Position numbers and translations under genes: made by a program. From the NCBI GenBank assembly GCA_016618085.1, contig JABLTG010000033.1:62001-126000 (forward strand): DNA of 64,000 nucleotides. The letters run 5' to 3'. This DNA is from Neovahlkampfia damariscottae. Its lineage: Eukaryota; Heterolobosea; Selenaionea; Neovahlkampfiida; Neovahlkampfiidae. The notes under the pieces are model-generated. The model did not search any database, was not told the DNA's origin, and was given only the letters and a program-made list of their open reading frames with translations. Shown one piece after another: positions 53,776-63,759 of this stretch; within the stretch, counting starts at the first letter, position 1; each line of letters starts with the position of its first letter.

Positions 53776-56700
53776 TTATTCTTTGATAACCGAAGGAGTA
53801 TTCCTTTTCAATCTTCTTGACATTGATCTTGTTTTATGAGCAATAATCTCTTCAGCTGTAAAAACATCATTTCCTTCAACTGGAGTGACGGCAGGTTCAT
53901 CAGTTAAATCAAATTCCCAAGATCTTGATTCTGTCCCACGAATTGAAAATTCTCTTGTTTTATTGGCAATCACAGTATCATCAATCAATTCCTCATCATT
54001 TTGTTTGATAGAATTTTGTAAATCACTTAAATCCATTCCATGAACATTTGATTGTCTATAATTACTAATTTTCTTTCTCAATGTTGTTAATTGATCTTCA
54101 AGTGAAGATGCATCATGATCAAGAAACAATGAATCTCTAATCCAATCAGATTTATCTCTATCATCAACCATTGATTCTGGATCAAATAATGGATTGAAAT
54201 ATTCAATCAATTCATCATCTTCATCATCTGCTTCATCAGTCAATAAAGCCAATTTTGAAACTTCATCAAATTCTGGATCATAAATATCATCAAATTTAGC
54301 TTCTTTATAATTCATTAATGGGAAAATAATTGATGAATAATCAACAATTCCTTCAAATATTTTGTTAACTTTTGGTGAAATTTGAAGACTTTGCATTGCA
54401 TCTGAAGTATGAATTAAATTCATTCCAAGACAAATTGCTAAACTATTTGATGTCATTTTATTGATTTTTGTGTATTCAATAATTCTCTCAAATAATCTCA
54501 TGAATCTGGCCAATAAAATCTTTCCTTCAGTTGACATATTTTTATCAACAACATCTTTCAATACATATCCATCTTTTTTCACTAAAATATGATTGTTAAA
54601 AAGATAAGTGATTTTACATGTTGCTTCATAATATTCATCAACATCTTTCAATTCAATTATTGGTTCTGGTATTTTTCTTAAGAATTCTTTGAGAACTCCA
54701 CAGAATGTATGCCATTTATTGAAATTTAAATTTGATAAAATATCTTTAATTGAACCTCCTGATTCAATCAATTCGATACATTTTTTCATTTGTGAATTTT
54801 GAGCTGGAATTCTAAACAAACCTTCCATTGTTAAATCTAAAACATATTTAAATTAACTTTTTAACTTACAGTATTTCTCAATTAGACACATGAATTTTTG
54901 AAGGATAATAGGAATTGGTGATTGTAAATCTTTTAAACTCATTGAAAATATTTGAACTCTAATTTCTTTGTTTTTAATTGCATCTAATAATAATTTTTCT
55001 TCATATGCATTAAATCTTTCAATGATTGGATAATCTTCTTTTGATGCATCTCTAAATGATTTATCTTTGTATAAAGTCTTTGGGAAATATAAATTTGCAT
55101 TGGTCAACATAATTTCAAATACTTTTGGTAATGATTGAAGAATGAGAGTATCTGTTGTGTGAAGTAAAGCAGGTGCAAAAATGACACCAATAGAAGATGC
55201 AATCACTTTGTTTTGTGATGATTTTGAAATAATTCGTTTGAAGAATTTCATAAATCTTGCTAAATAATTTCTATTTTTTTGTGGTAAAGAATTGATTAAT
55301 TCTTTAAAACTTGAAAATCTATCTTTCTCTTTTTCAAGTTGAGTTGCTTTTATAAAATCATATGTTGTAGTTCCTAAGAAATCATTTTGCATTTCAATCA
55401 TGAATTTATTCAAAACAACGCATATTGTATAAGGTGCAGCACCATAATCTTTTGCCATCAATTTTGAAAAAGATGCTCCAGAATCAAGCAATTTCACCAT
55501 TCTCTCAATGGAACTTTGATCTCCATTTTTTAAGTAAATATGTTCTTCAGTTAAATCTAATTGAAAAAAAAATGAATAATAAAAAATATTCTTACAATTT
55601 GATTCAACAAAATAAATTAATCTTTCAATAATCAATGGTAGTTCCATTGGTAAATCTTTCAAAGGAACACCAAATAATTTTTTGACTTTGGTCATAGCAG
55701 TGAATCTTGGTGATGCTAATAAAGCATCTTTGATTGAATCTTCACTCATTTGTTTATACATATCAGGTGGATAAAAGTCTTTGCTGTTATGAATCATATC
55801 TTCCACTATTTTGTTCAAATGAGGAATATCAGCAAATCCTTTGATGTCATCTTGTCTTGATAAATTAATACCTAATGTCATTGCAAGTTTTGTCGGATTT
55901 AACTTGTTATTAAGTTTATGAACCAAAATTCTTTCAAAGAATCTCATCCATCTTGCAATTACTTCACGATTTCTTAATGGTAATTCATTGATCAATTCTT
56001 TCAATTGTGGAACTCTATCTTTCTCGTTTAATATTTCTAATGTTCGAAAAATTAATAAAAATGATGGTTTACTTCCAATTTCAACAAATTTTGGATATAG
56101 TTCACTTGTCAAAAGTGTATCTGGTAAATCTCTAATGTATTTTTTTAAAACACCACACATGGTAAATTGTCTTTTTTCTAAATCCATTTCAACAATTTTA
56201 TAAAAAGGTGTTTGTTTTTCAATGGCTTCTTGTAATCTCTTCATTGCTGTTGCCTCTCCATTTTCAAATAAAATGCCTTGTTCATCCAAATCTAAAATAA
56301 CATTAATTTAAACAAAAAATTACATTTAGCTTCAATATAAAGTATTAATTTTTCTATAATTGGTGGTAATGGTTCAAATCCATCATAAACACTTCCTCCA
56401 AATATTTGAACTCTTCTGTTAACAACTGGTGATGGTGTATCAAGTTCTGATGATTCTGGTGTATCTAATGGTGTTTCTGAAACATCTGAGAATATCTTTT
56501 GAGCATCTGTAAAAAATTCCAATTCAAAAGCTTCCAATTTTTCAATCAACTATTTTGAAAATAAAAAAAAATTTAAAAAAATCAAACGTTTGTGTTATGA
56601 ACAAGCATCTTTTTCTCTTGATAAAACATTTCTTCTTTGATCAACTCATGATCTTTGATTTTCTAAATAAAAGTTCCAAAAAAAAAAAATATTTTACCAC

Positions 56701-57265
56701 AAGAGAAACATCTTGAAAAAAATTTCCTATAACTTCATATAGGTTTAGTTTTACAGTTTCAATCTTGAAAAAACAATCAGTTTTGAAAAATTATTATTAC
56801 ATTTGCTTTTCTTAATTTTGCAAGACTTCTAAGGTTTGTACCCAAGACATCTGATTTATTTTTTAGTGTTGAATTTAGTGGAATTGTAGTTGATAAATCT
56901 TTCAATCTTTCACCCATACTGCTTTCAATTTTACTCAAATCTTTGATTTGAATTTTAAAAAAATAAAACAAACCCTTTGATGTTTGGTACCAAGCATCTG
57001 TCAACTCCATCATGGCTTTATATTGTTCTACTATAGAAACAAATTGCTAAAAAGTTAAAAAATGTCCATTCCAAACTTTATATTTTTGTAAAGAAGTTTT
57101 ATCCAATTTATCAGTGGGTAAAGAGTTTAAACCTTTTAGAATTGAATTTCCTGTCGCAATCATGAGTTCAGTCGCTTTTAATTTTGTGTAAGTATGAGAT
57201 CTAGGTGATGTAGACTTCTGCGAACGCAGTGGCATTGAAACATACGAATCACTAGGAGCAGACAT
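53776..57265 (-). CDS. BAR-like and triple RhoGAP domain protein
   Basis: Nine exons: 57077-57265, 56974-57046, 56801-56940, 56698-56763, 56588-56662, 56324-56549, 55596-56291, 54870-55556 and 53776-54836; introns 30-39 nt; 1070 residues. The first 270 residues are helical and BAR-like. Three RhoGAP domains follow, each opened by a phase-1 intron at the same place: YLDEQGILFENG, YLTEEHIYLKNG and YLTMEGLFRIPA. Only the third has the Arg finger (GLFR). All three keep parts of the VLK..LR..P helix and the N.LA..G.NL helix. An acidic, Arg-rich tail follows. It should bind curved membrane through BAR and switch off a Rho/Rac GTPase through domain 3. The sense-strand CCAAT is 13 bases upstream. Confidence 0.85.
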
Positions 57266-57401
57266 TCTTTGTTAATGATTGGTCAATTTTTTGACTCGTC
57301 TTATCAGATACTACATTCTTAAATATTCAAAAGAAAATAAAAACTCAAGGCAATATTTTGTCTTCAAAGAAATCCATATTTTTAATTGGTCAATTATCGC
57401 A

Positions 57402-58520
57402 ATGAGTTTTATAACTTTGTTTCATGATGAACAAGGTGAAATCATTTTCGAAATTGGAAGAACAAACAAAAAAGAAATCACTTGGTATGATGAAACTGTC
57501 AAATTGCCGAACTATTGGGAAGAAAAAACGAAATTAAGAGTTTGTATTAATTCAAATGAACCACCACATAAAATTCCAAAACCAATTGAAGATTTTCATG
57601 TGCCATTACTAAAAAGTGCACTTCAAAAAGGTGTTCGTCGAAGGAAGGCTGAAGCTGCTTTACATCTAGCTTGGCAATTAATTTCACAAGATTTAACTGA
57701 GTTCTTAAGAAGATTTCCTGTTATAATACTTGAAGATTCTGTATTACATCCTAATTTTTCAAACATAGTTTGGATGATGATTGCTAATTCAAAAGGATGG
57801 AAACTAAGAAAAACACAAATTGAATTATTACTTCAAACAGTTTATCAAATTGCAAGTTGTGAATATCGTGATTATTTAGATTTTGAAAGTGAAGAATTTT
57901 CAAATCCATGTTACAACACAAACAATCATCTTTTGGCTTCCATTATTCTACGAGTTAATTATGGAGGCATGAAAGGAGATCAAGAATTCATGAAAAAGCT
58001 TGTTATGATGTGGCATAATAGATTTAAAATAGATTATAAAATATGGAATGATTCATTTGATACCATATTTCCACCAATTCCTAAAGAAATTCAATCTCAA
58101 ATCACATCAATGGTCGAAAAGAAAAGTTTTCTAAAGAATGAGTACAAACTGAATGAAGGAATAGATTATCATGTATTTCCATCTTTAATTGATCAATTAT
58201 TTAATGTTTTAAAAGATAAAAAAAAATTTATTCCAGTCAATGATTTGAAATCAATCATTTGGTTACATCGCTCTGGAATATCATTAAAAAAATATATAAC
58301 CACAAGAAAATCTCTATTGAAATTAGATTTACAAAATGAATATGAAACTGATGAAAAGTTATCTACTTTTGATACATGGAAAGATATCAAAGAAGACTGG
58401 ATAGAGTTATGTTCAGAAGTATTTTGGAGATCATACATTTCTGAAGAATTTTCATCACCAAAAGAGAAGAAAACAAAAATTCAAAATCATAAAATTACTG
58501 ATTTTTTCAAAATAAAATAA
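57402..58520 (+). CDS. uncharacterised protein with C-terminal PIP-box
   Basis: Single exon, 372 residues. The start is set at MSFITLFHDEQG because the ATTGG box (57385-57389) ends 12 bases before it. The segment LLKSALQKGVRRRKAEAALHLAWQLI followed by FLRRFPVIILEDSVLHP resembles the helical C-terminal region of MgsA/WRNIP1-type replication ATPases (AIQKSIRRGDVDAAL ... RRL...EDIG). No ATPase domain is present. The chain ends NHKITDFFKIK, matching a PCNA-interacting peptide (Q/N-x-x-I-x-x-F-F). A role with the sliding clamp in DNA replication or repair is inferred. I recall similar proteins in giant viruses and protists but cannot verify it. Confidence 0.6.
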   Translation: MSFITLFHDEQGEIIFEIGRTNKKEITWYDETVKLPNYWEEKTKLRVCINSNEPPHKIPKPIEDFHVPLLKSALQKGVRRRKAEAALHLAWQLISQDLTEFLRRFPVIILEDSVLHPNFSNIVWMMIANSKGWKLRKTQIELLLQTVYQIASCEYRDYLDFESEEFSNPCYNTNNHLLASIILRVNYGGMKGDQEFMKKLVMMWHNRFKIDYKIWNDSFDTIFPPIPKEIQSQITSMVEKKSFLKNEYKLNEGIDYHVFPSLIDQLFNVLKDKKKFIPVNDLKSIIWLHRSGISLKKYITTRKSLLKLDLQNEYETDEKLSTFDTWKDIKEDWIELCSEVFWRSYISEEFSSPKEKKTKIQNHKITDFFKIK

Positions 58521-58601
58521 TTTTTCTTTTGAAGATGACGAATAAAACAATGGGAAAATAAACCAATGAAATATTCTCCTTGTCTGACTTTTTTTCAACA
58601 G

Positions 58602-60558
58602 ATGAAGTCAACGTTTGTTATACTCTTGTTTCTGTTTTTCTCAGTACTTGCTGAAAAAGTGGAAAAGTATGAAACTTGTGTTATTGGTGGAGGTAAAATA
58701 AAAAAAAATTTATTTTTTTCAAAAAGGACCTGGAGGAATTCAAATGGGATATTTTCTAAAAAAGTCAAACCGAAATTATGTAGTTTTAGAAAAGAATAAT
58801 GTTCCTTGTTCTTTCTTCACAAAATATCCAAGACAAGGAAATTTAATTTCCATAAACAAAAGATATGTTGAATTTGATGATAAAGAATATAAATTACGTC
58901 ATGACTGGAACTCTTTACTGAGTGATGATCCTGAATTAGTGTTTACAAAATACTCCGAAGATTATTTTCCAAAGTCAAAATTAATTCCGAAATATTGCAA
59001 AGATTATGTAAACAAATTGAATATTAATATTCATTTTGGTACTTATGTAAACAATATGTCTCGTTTAAACAAGCACAAAAAAATAACAATTCCAAAAGGT
59101 GATTTTATTCTCCGAACAAATAAAAAGACCTATCAATGCCAACGGGTTGTGATGGCAACAGGTTTTCAACAACCAGTACAACCACAAGTATTCAAAGGTT
59201 TAGAATTAACAGATAATTATGCAACTATGAGTTTCGATAAGAAAGAATTCATCAATAAAAAAGTGCTAATTTTTGGGAAGGGAAATTCAGCAATGGAAGT
59301 TATAAATCACATCACACCATTCACTCAATATATTCATGTTATGAGTCCACATAAAATAAGACTTTCATATTTCACTCATTATGTTGGTGATATTCGAGCT
59401 GTCAATAATCATATTTTGGATCAATATCAATTGAAGTCATTAGACGCTATTGGAGATGCAAATGCAAAGAATTCAAGTTTTTCAAAAACTAAAGATGGAA
59501 GAATCCAATTTTCTTACCCTGATAATGGTGATTCTTTTGATCAAGATGAATTACATCCATTGGTTTATGATAAAGTTATCTTTTGTACAGGGTTCACTTT
59601 TAATGGTTCATTTCTACCAGATGATCCATTAGATCAACCTATTTTTTCAAAAGGAAAGTATCCAGTGACTAATTCATTTTATGAATCAGTTAATGTTCCT
59701 GACTTATATGTTGCTGGTACAATAGCTCATTTAAGAGATTTAAGAAAATCTGCTGGAGGATTTATTCATGGATTTCGTTACTTGGCTCAAACTGTGAATA
59801 GTCATATGGAATGGAGATATCATGATGTTGTTTTCCCTCATAAAACATTGCATTTGGGTGAATTATTAAAACATATTATTTATAGAATCAACCATGCATC
59901 TGCTTTGTATCAAATGTTCGGAACATTAGGAGATATAGTTGTTTTGGATCCAAATCAAAAATTAAACTCTAATATTACAGATAAATGTTTAGGGGCAATA
60001 GTAAATGATGATAAAGAATGTCAAAATATCAAATTTACTTATTTTGAAAATATTCAGGTACAATATCCATTGGCTGGTTTTATTGGTCGAGATTTTCCAA
60101 CAAAAAGAGGAATGAAATTCCCAAAGATGGTTCATCCAGAATCTTATTTAACAGTTACATTGGAATACCATCCTGATTTTCATGGTGAAAAAGTATTTGG
60201 TGATGACAGAGTTGCTGATGGTTTGAAGAATGCGCACAAAAGTAATTTCTTGCATCCAATTATTCGTGAATTTGATATTAGATCAGATAATATCACACAA
60301 TGTTTCAACAAAAATTCTTGTTTCAATTTGACTAGAGAACATCAAATAAGTGAACATCACTTCTTGGAAGATTTTTGGGGAGTTTTCACTCTTCAAAAAA
60401 TTCATACTAACCCATTCAAGAGATACTTAAATGGTGTTTTGACAAAAGTACCACGTTATAGACCAAAATATAGCCCAGTAAGAGAAAATACTAAATTGAA
60501 AAGAGAATTAAAAACACTGACAAAAATTAAAACAAACCCAGTCAAAGATGAACTGTAA
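58602..60558 (+). CDS. FOXRED2: FAD-dependent ER oxidoreductase, FOXRED2/ERFAD-like
   Basis: Exons 58602-58692 and 58727-60558 with a 34-nt intron that splits the FAD-binding VIGGGPGGIQMG; 640 residues. The signal peptide is MKSTFVILLFLFFSVLA. An upstream in-frame ATG (58566) lies inside the CCAAT box and is unlikely to be used. Further motifs are PRQGNLISINKRY, VVMATGFQQP, IFGKGNSAMEV (NADP-type second Rossmann), FCTGFTFNGSFL and LYVAGTIAHLRDLRKSAGGFIHGFRY. The C-terminus is VKDEL, an ER-retention signal. Human FOXRED2 assists ER-associated degradation of misfolded glycoproteins, which fits with UGGT in the same window. Confidence 0.93.
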
Positions 60559-60614
60559 TTTTGGTATTTAAAGAGAGCTTTATAAAATAGACATTCTTTT
60601 GTTCAAAAATTTAT

Positions 60615-61294
60615 TCAAAAAAAATCATCCAAACTTCCACTTGATTCTTTTGATTTTTCTTCAGTTTTTATTTCAACTGCTGGTTTGTCATTATTTGAGT
60701 CATCAAATAATCCTAAAATTGATCCTTTTTTTTCATCTTCAAATTTTATCATTTCTTCCGGTTTTTTTTTATAATCCAGCATTTGGTCTAAATAATCAAC
60801 AGATTTTTTTTCACCATCTCTTTGTTCTAAATTGTTGACAATGTGGCTCAAACCTTCACTTGACTCGTTCATAAAATCATCCAAACTTATACTGGAGTTT
60901 GAAGTTTCTGCTGATGCTCCTGTGAAATAAGAAACTATTGATGGTTTTGGTTCAGGAAATGAAAAATGAATTTTTTCTTTTTCTTCTTTTTGTGACAATT
61001 CTTTGGCAGGTGTTTCATCTTTCAACGGTGAATCAACTTTTTCAAGATTTGTTTTTTGTGATTTTTTTTCAAATTTTGAGAGTAGTTCTTGTTGAATTGA
61101 AAGGAGTTCTGTAGTCTTTTCCGACAAGCCAAGCAAAACCGAATTTAGCTTTTGGTTTAGTTCATGGATTTGTTCATTCTTCAAAGATTAGAAAAATAAA
61201 ATTGGATTACTTTTGTTTCTGTGTTGTTATCAAGCTGATCAATTTCTGATTTGATCGATTCAATAGCTGAGTTCACTTGTTGGAAACAATTCAT
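60615..61294 (-). CDS. coiled-coil protein with repeated SLDDF motifs
   Basis: Exons 61211-61294 and 60615-61178 with a 32-nt intron; 215 residues. Residues 1-65 form a coiled coil. The rest is acidic and disordered, with short motifs: SSISLDDFMNES in the middle, LGLFDDSNND, and SGSLDDFF as the exact C-terminus. Acidic-aromatic DDF-type motifs of this kind are common in endocytic and trafficking adaptors, but I cannot assign the protein. ATTGG is 18 bases upstream of the ATG chosen (MNCFQQV). Confidence 0.7.
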
Positions 61295-61336
61295 CAGAAA
61301 TAAAAGGTTTGATTGGACACAAGAAATTTAAAAAGT

Positions 61337-61410
61337 TTATCCAAGAGGAGATTCGAACTCCTGATTTTTTCCTTAGGAGGGAAACGCCTTAGCCACTAGG
61401 CCACGAGGAC
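61337..61410 (-). tRNA. tRNA-Arg (anticodon CCT)
   Basis: 74 nt without CCA. The D-arm GCCTAGTGGCTAAGGC, anticodon arm TTTCC-CTCCTAA-GGAAA with anticodon CCT (reads AGG), variable loop AAATC and T-arm AGGAG-TTCGAAT-CTCCT are all well formed. The acceptor arms GTCCTCG and CTTGGAT pair at five positions (one G-T) but mismatch at 5-68 and 6-67. A73 is the discriminator. A T5 run shortly downstream fits a Pol III terminator. No intron is present. Confidence 0.85.
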
Positions 61411-61529
61411 TTGCAAATAGCTACTTTAAATCCGAAGAAAATAAAACAGCCAACAACTTTTTTTTCTTCATGATGAACTCAACTTGGTTTTAGTTTTTTG
61501 AAGTTACAAGTTTTTGTAAGTTATAAATT

Positions 61530-61904
61530 TTATTGATTTAATTTTGCTTGTTCTTTTGCAAGTTTTTGAATATGAGCTACAAATTCTTCAAAACTAATTT
61601 GATTATCTTTGTTTGTATCATAAGATTCAAAAGTAGAAAGACTTTCAGCAATTTCTTTTCTTTTCATAATTGCTTCTAATTTTTCTTTTGAAATAGTTGT
61701 TGGATCAATATTAATAATATCTGGATTTTTATCAAATTGATCTTGAACTAAATCTGTGACTTCTTTTAAAAAAGTTTCAAATTCGTCTCTGTCAATTACA
61801 CCATTTTTATTCTTGTCATATTTTTTGAATAATTTTTTAATATTTGATTGATCACTTGGATCCGCTAAAATATGATCTAAAGCTAAAACTTGTTTGTTAC
61901 CCAT
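61530..61904 (-). CDS. EF-hand calcium-binding protein
   Basis: Single exon, 124 residues. It has two canonical EF-hand loops, DKNKNGVIDRDEF and DTNKDNQISFEEF, separated by a long helical linker. The start MGNKQVLA offers an N-myristoylation site, so a calcium-myristoyl switch is possible. Two EF-hands and 124 residues differ from calmodulin (four hands). Unlike nearly all neighbours it has no CCAAT/ATTGG upstream, only CCAACC on the sense strand. Confidence 0.85.
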   Translation of the reverse strand: MGNKQVLALDHILADPSDQSNIKKLFKKYDKNKNGVIDRDEFETFLKEVTDLVQDQFDKNPDIINIDPTTISKEKLEAIMKRKEIAESLSTFESYDTNKDNQISFEEFVAHIQKLAKEQAKLNQ

Positions 61905-61999
61905 CTCTTTGCCTTTTTTTGTTTCACAAAGTATTTTGGTTGGTTGATTTTTAACGTCTGACTTACCGTTAAAATGAAAAAAAAAAAACTTTTATTTTT

Positions 62000-63472
62000 T
62001 TATAAACCTTGTTCTTGATCTAAACCCATTTCTTTATCTCTTTCTTCTTTTGATTTTGAAAGATCAAATTTTTGACCTGTTATTCTTTCATAGAGATCCA
62101 AAGCATTTTTAGCAGTTGTTTCAAAATGTGTTGAAGCATCAACTGAACTTGAAATGAATAAATTATCTTTTTTTCCATCTTCTTTAGGTTCATAAACAAT
62201 TGATACTGAATAAAATATTTTTTCAACTTTTCCTAATAAATCAAGAGCAACTTTAAGTTCATTTTCTGGTCTATCAGTTTCAACTGTTGTAGCAACAATA
62301 GCAAGATATTTTCCTTTAGCACAAACATAATGAGCATCTGAAATACAACATACATAAATATCTATTTAAACTTTAAAAAAAAGAGAACAACCAACCATTT
62401 TTTCTTTTTGTTTGTTTTTGAGGAATGATAATTTGACATGCTTTACTATTATTTGTATTTGGAATTGGGTGATCCATAATACAAACAGCTCTTACAATTT
62501 TACCTTTTGCAACTGTTTTATCATAATCTTTGAAATAAGTTGGATCTCCAACAACAAGAGGACATTTACAAACTTCACCTTTTGATTCAACTCCTGCAAC
62601 TTTTCCTTCTTCATCAAAATGAATTTTATCAATTGGTTTTGGTAACCAATATGTACCTCCATAAACAGCACATAATCTTGAAAATACTTGTGGAAGTTCA
62701 CCTAAACCATATAATGGATAAACATATGGTGATTTTCCATACATTGCAAGTGATTCATAATAAAGTTTCATTCTTAAAACTGCTTCAAGAGCTGGTTTTT
62801 GAAGATAATCATCATCAAAATAACAAGCAACAGCATGACCAAGAAAATCAATTGTTTCTTCACCAATTCCGTATTGATAATAAAAATCTTTCATTTTCAT
62901 TCTTTTTAAATCATATCCTCCATGTGTTTTTGGATCATTTTCTTTATAAGCCATAACATATGATAAAAGTTTTCTACAACGATTCTTTTCAAAGAATCCC
63001 ATTAATGGTGATGATGCAACTTCTTTTAAATCTGCAGGAACTATTTAGTTTTTTTTTAATTAATTTTCTTTTTTTTTTTTGGACGAACCTTTGTAAACTT
63101 TACCTTTTTGGTAAACATAAGAACCTTCCACTAACATATATTCTACTCTTGTAATTCCAGCAGCTCTTAAAATTTTGACAAGTAAACCTTTGAAAATTAA
63201 TTTTTTTTTTTTTTCTTACCGTTTGCCATGATGAATTTTGGAATTAAATCAACATTCCAATCACGTGATCTACCAAATTCTTTTGGTGGTACTGCGTCTT
63301 GACCTTCAAAATGTTTGTAAAGTTGATCTAAACTCAATGAAGCGGATTCTCCACCGTAGTATTCATTTCTGTCGAGATGAAGAACTTTTTTTTTATCTAA
63401 TGATAATAAACCAGAGACAATACATTCAGTTAAACCAGTACCGAGTACAACAGCGTCGTATTTTTCATCCAT
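62000..63472 (-). CDS. GDI: Rab GDP dissociation inhibitor
   Basis: Exons 63220-63472, 63089-63187, 62396-63040 and 62000-62337; introns 32, 48 and 58 nt, the longest ordinary introns in the window; 444 residues (family about 447). It begins [24 protein letters not shown] and continues with [80 protein letters not shown] and [11 protein letters not shown], all diagnostic of GDI. It extracts prenylated Rabs such as the one at 16.5 kb from membranes and recycles them. The first intron-2 base pattern GTTCGT is an unusual donor. CCAAT lies 37 bases upstream; the next 285 bases to the partial gene show nothing I can support. Confidence 0.96.
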
Positions 63473-63759
63473 TTTCTCACAGTGGTTTGTTAAAGTCAAT
63501 GAGGTGGACCAATAAGAATAAAAACTTGAAGTATTCAACCAATGAAATAGTGTCGGCAAAAAAACAGTATTTTGTGAAAAATGAAAAAAAGTTCAAAAAA
63601 ATGAAAGTCCCTGGAACTCAAAAAATTCAAATAACCTTTGGTAGCCTCATTCTTTCATGATAAAATAAAATTTGAAAACAAAATCTATTCAAAATTTTTA
63701 ATTGAATTCACCACGAATCCATGTATCTTTTTGTTTTTTTTTTCATTCAACTCTTGGTT

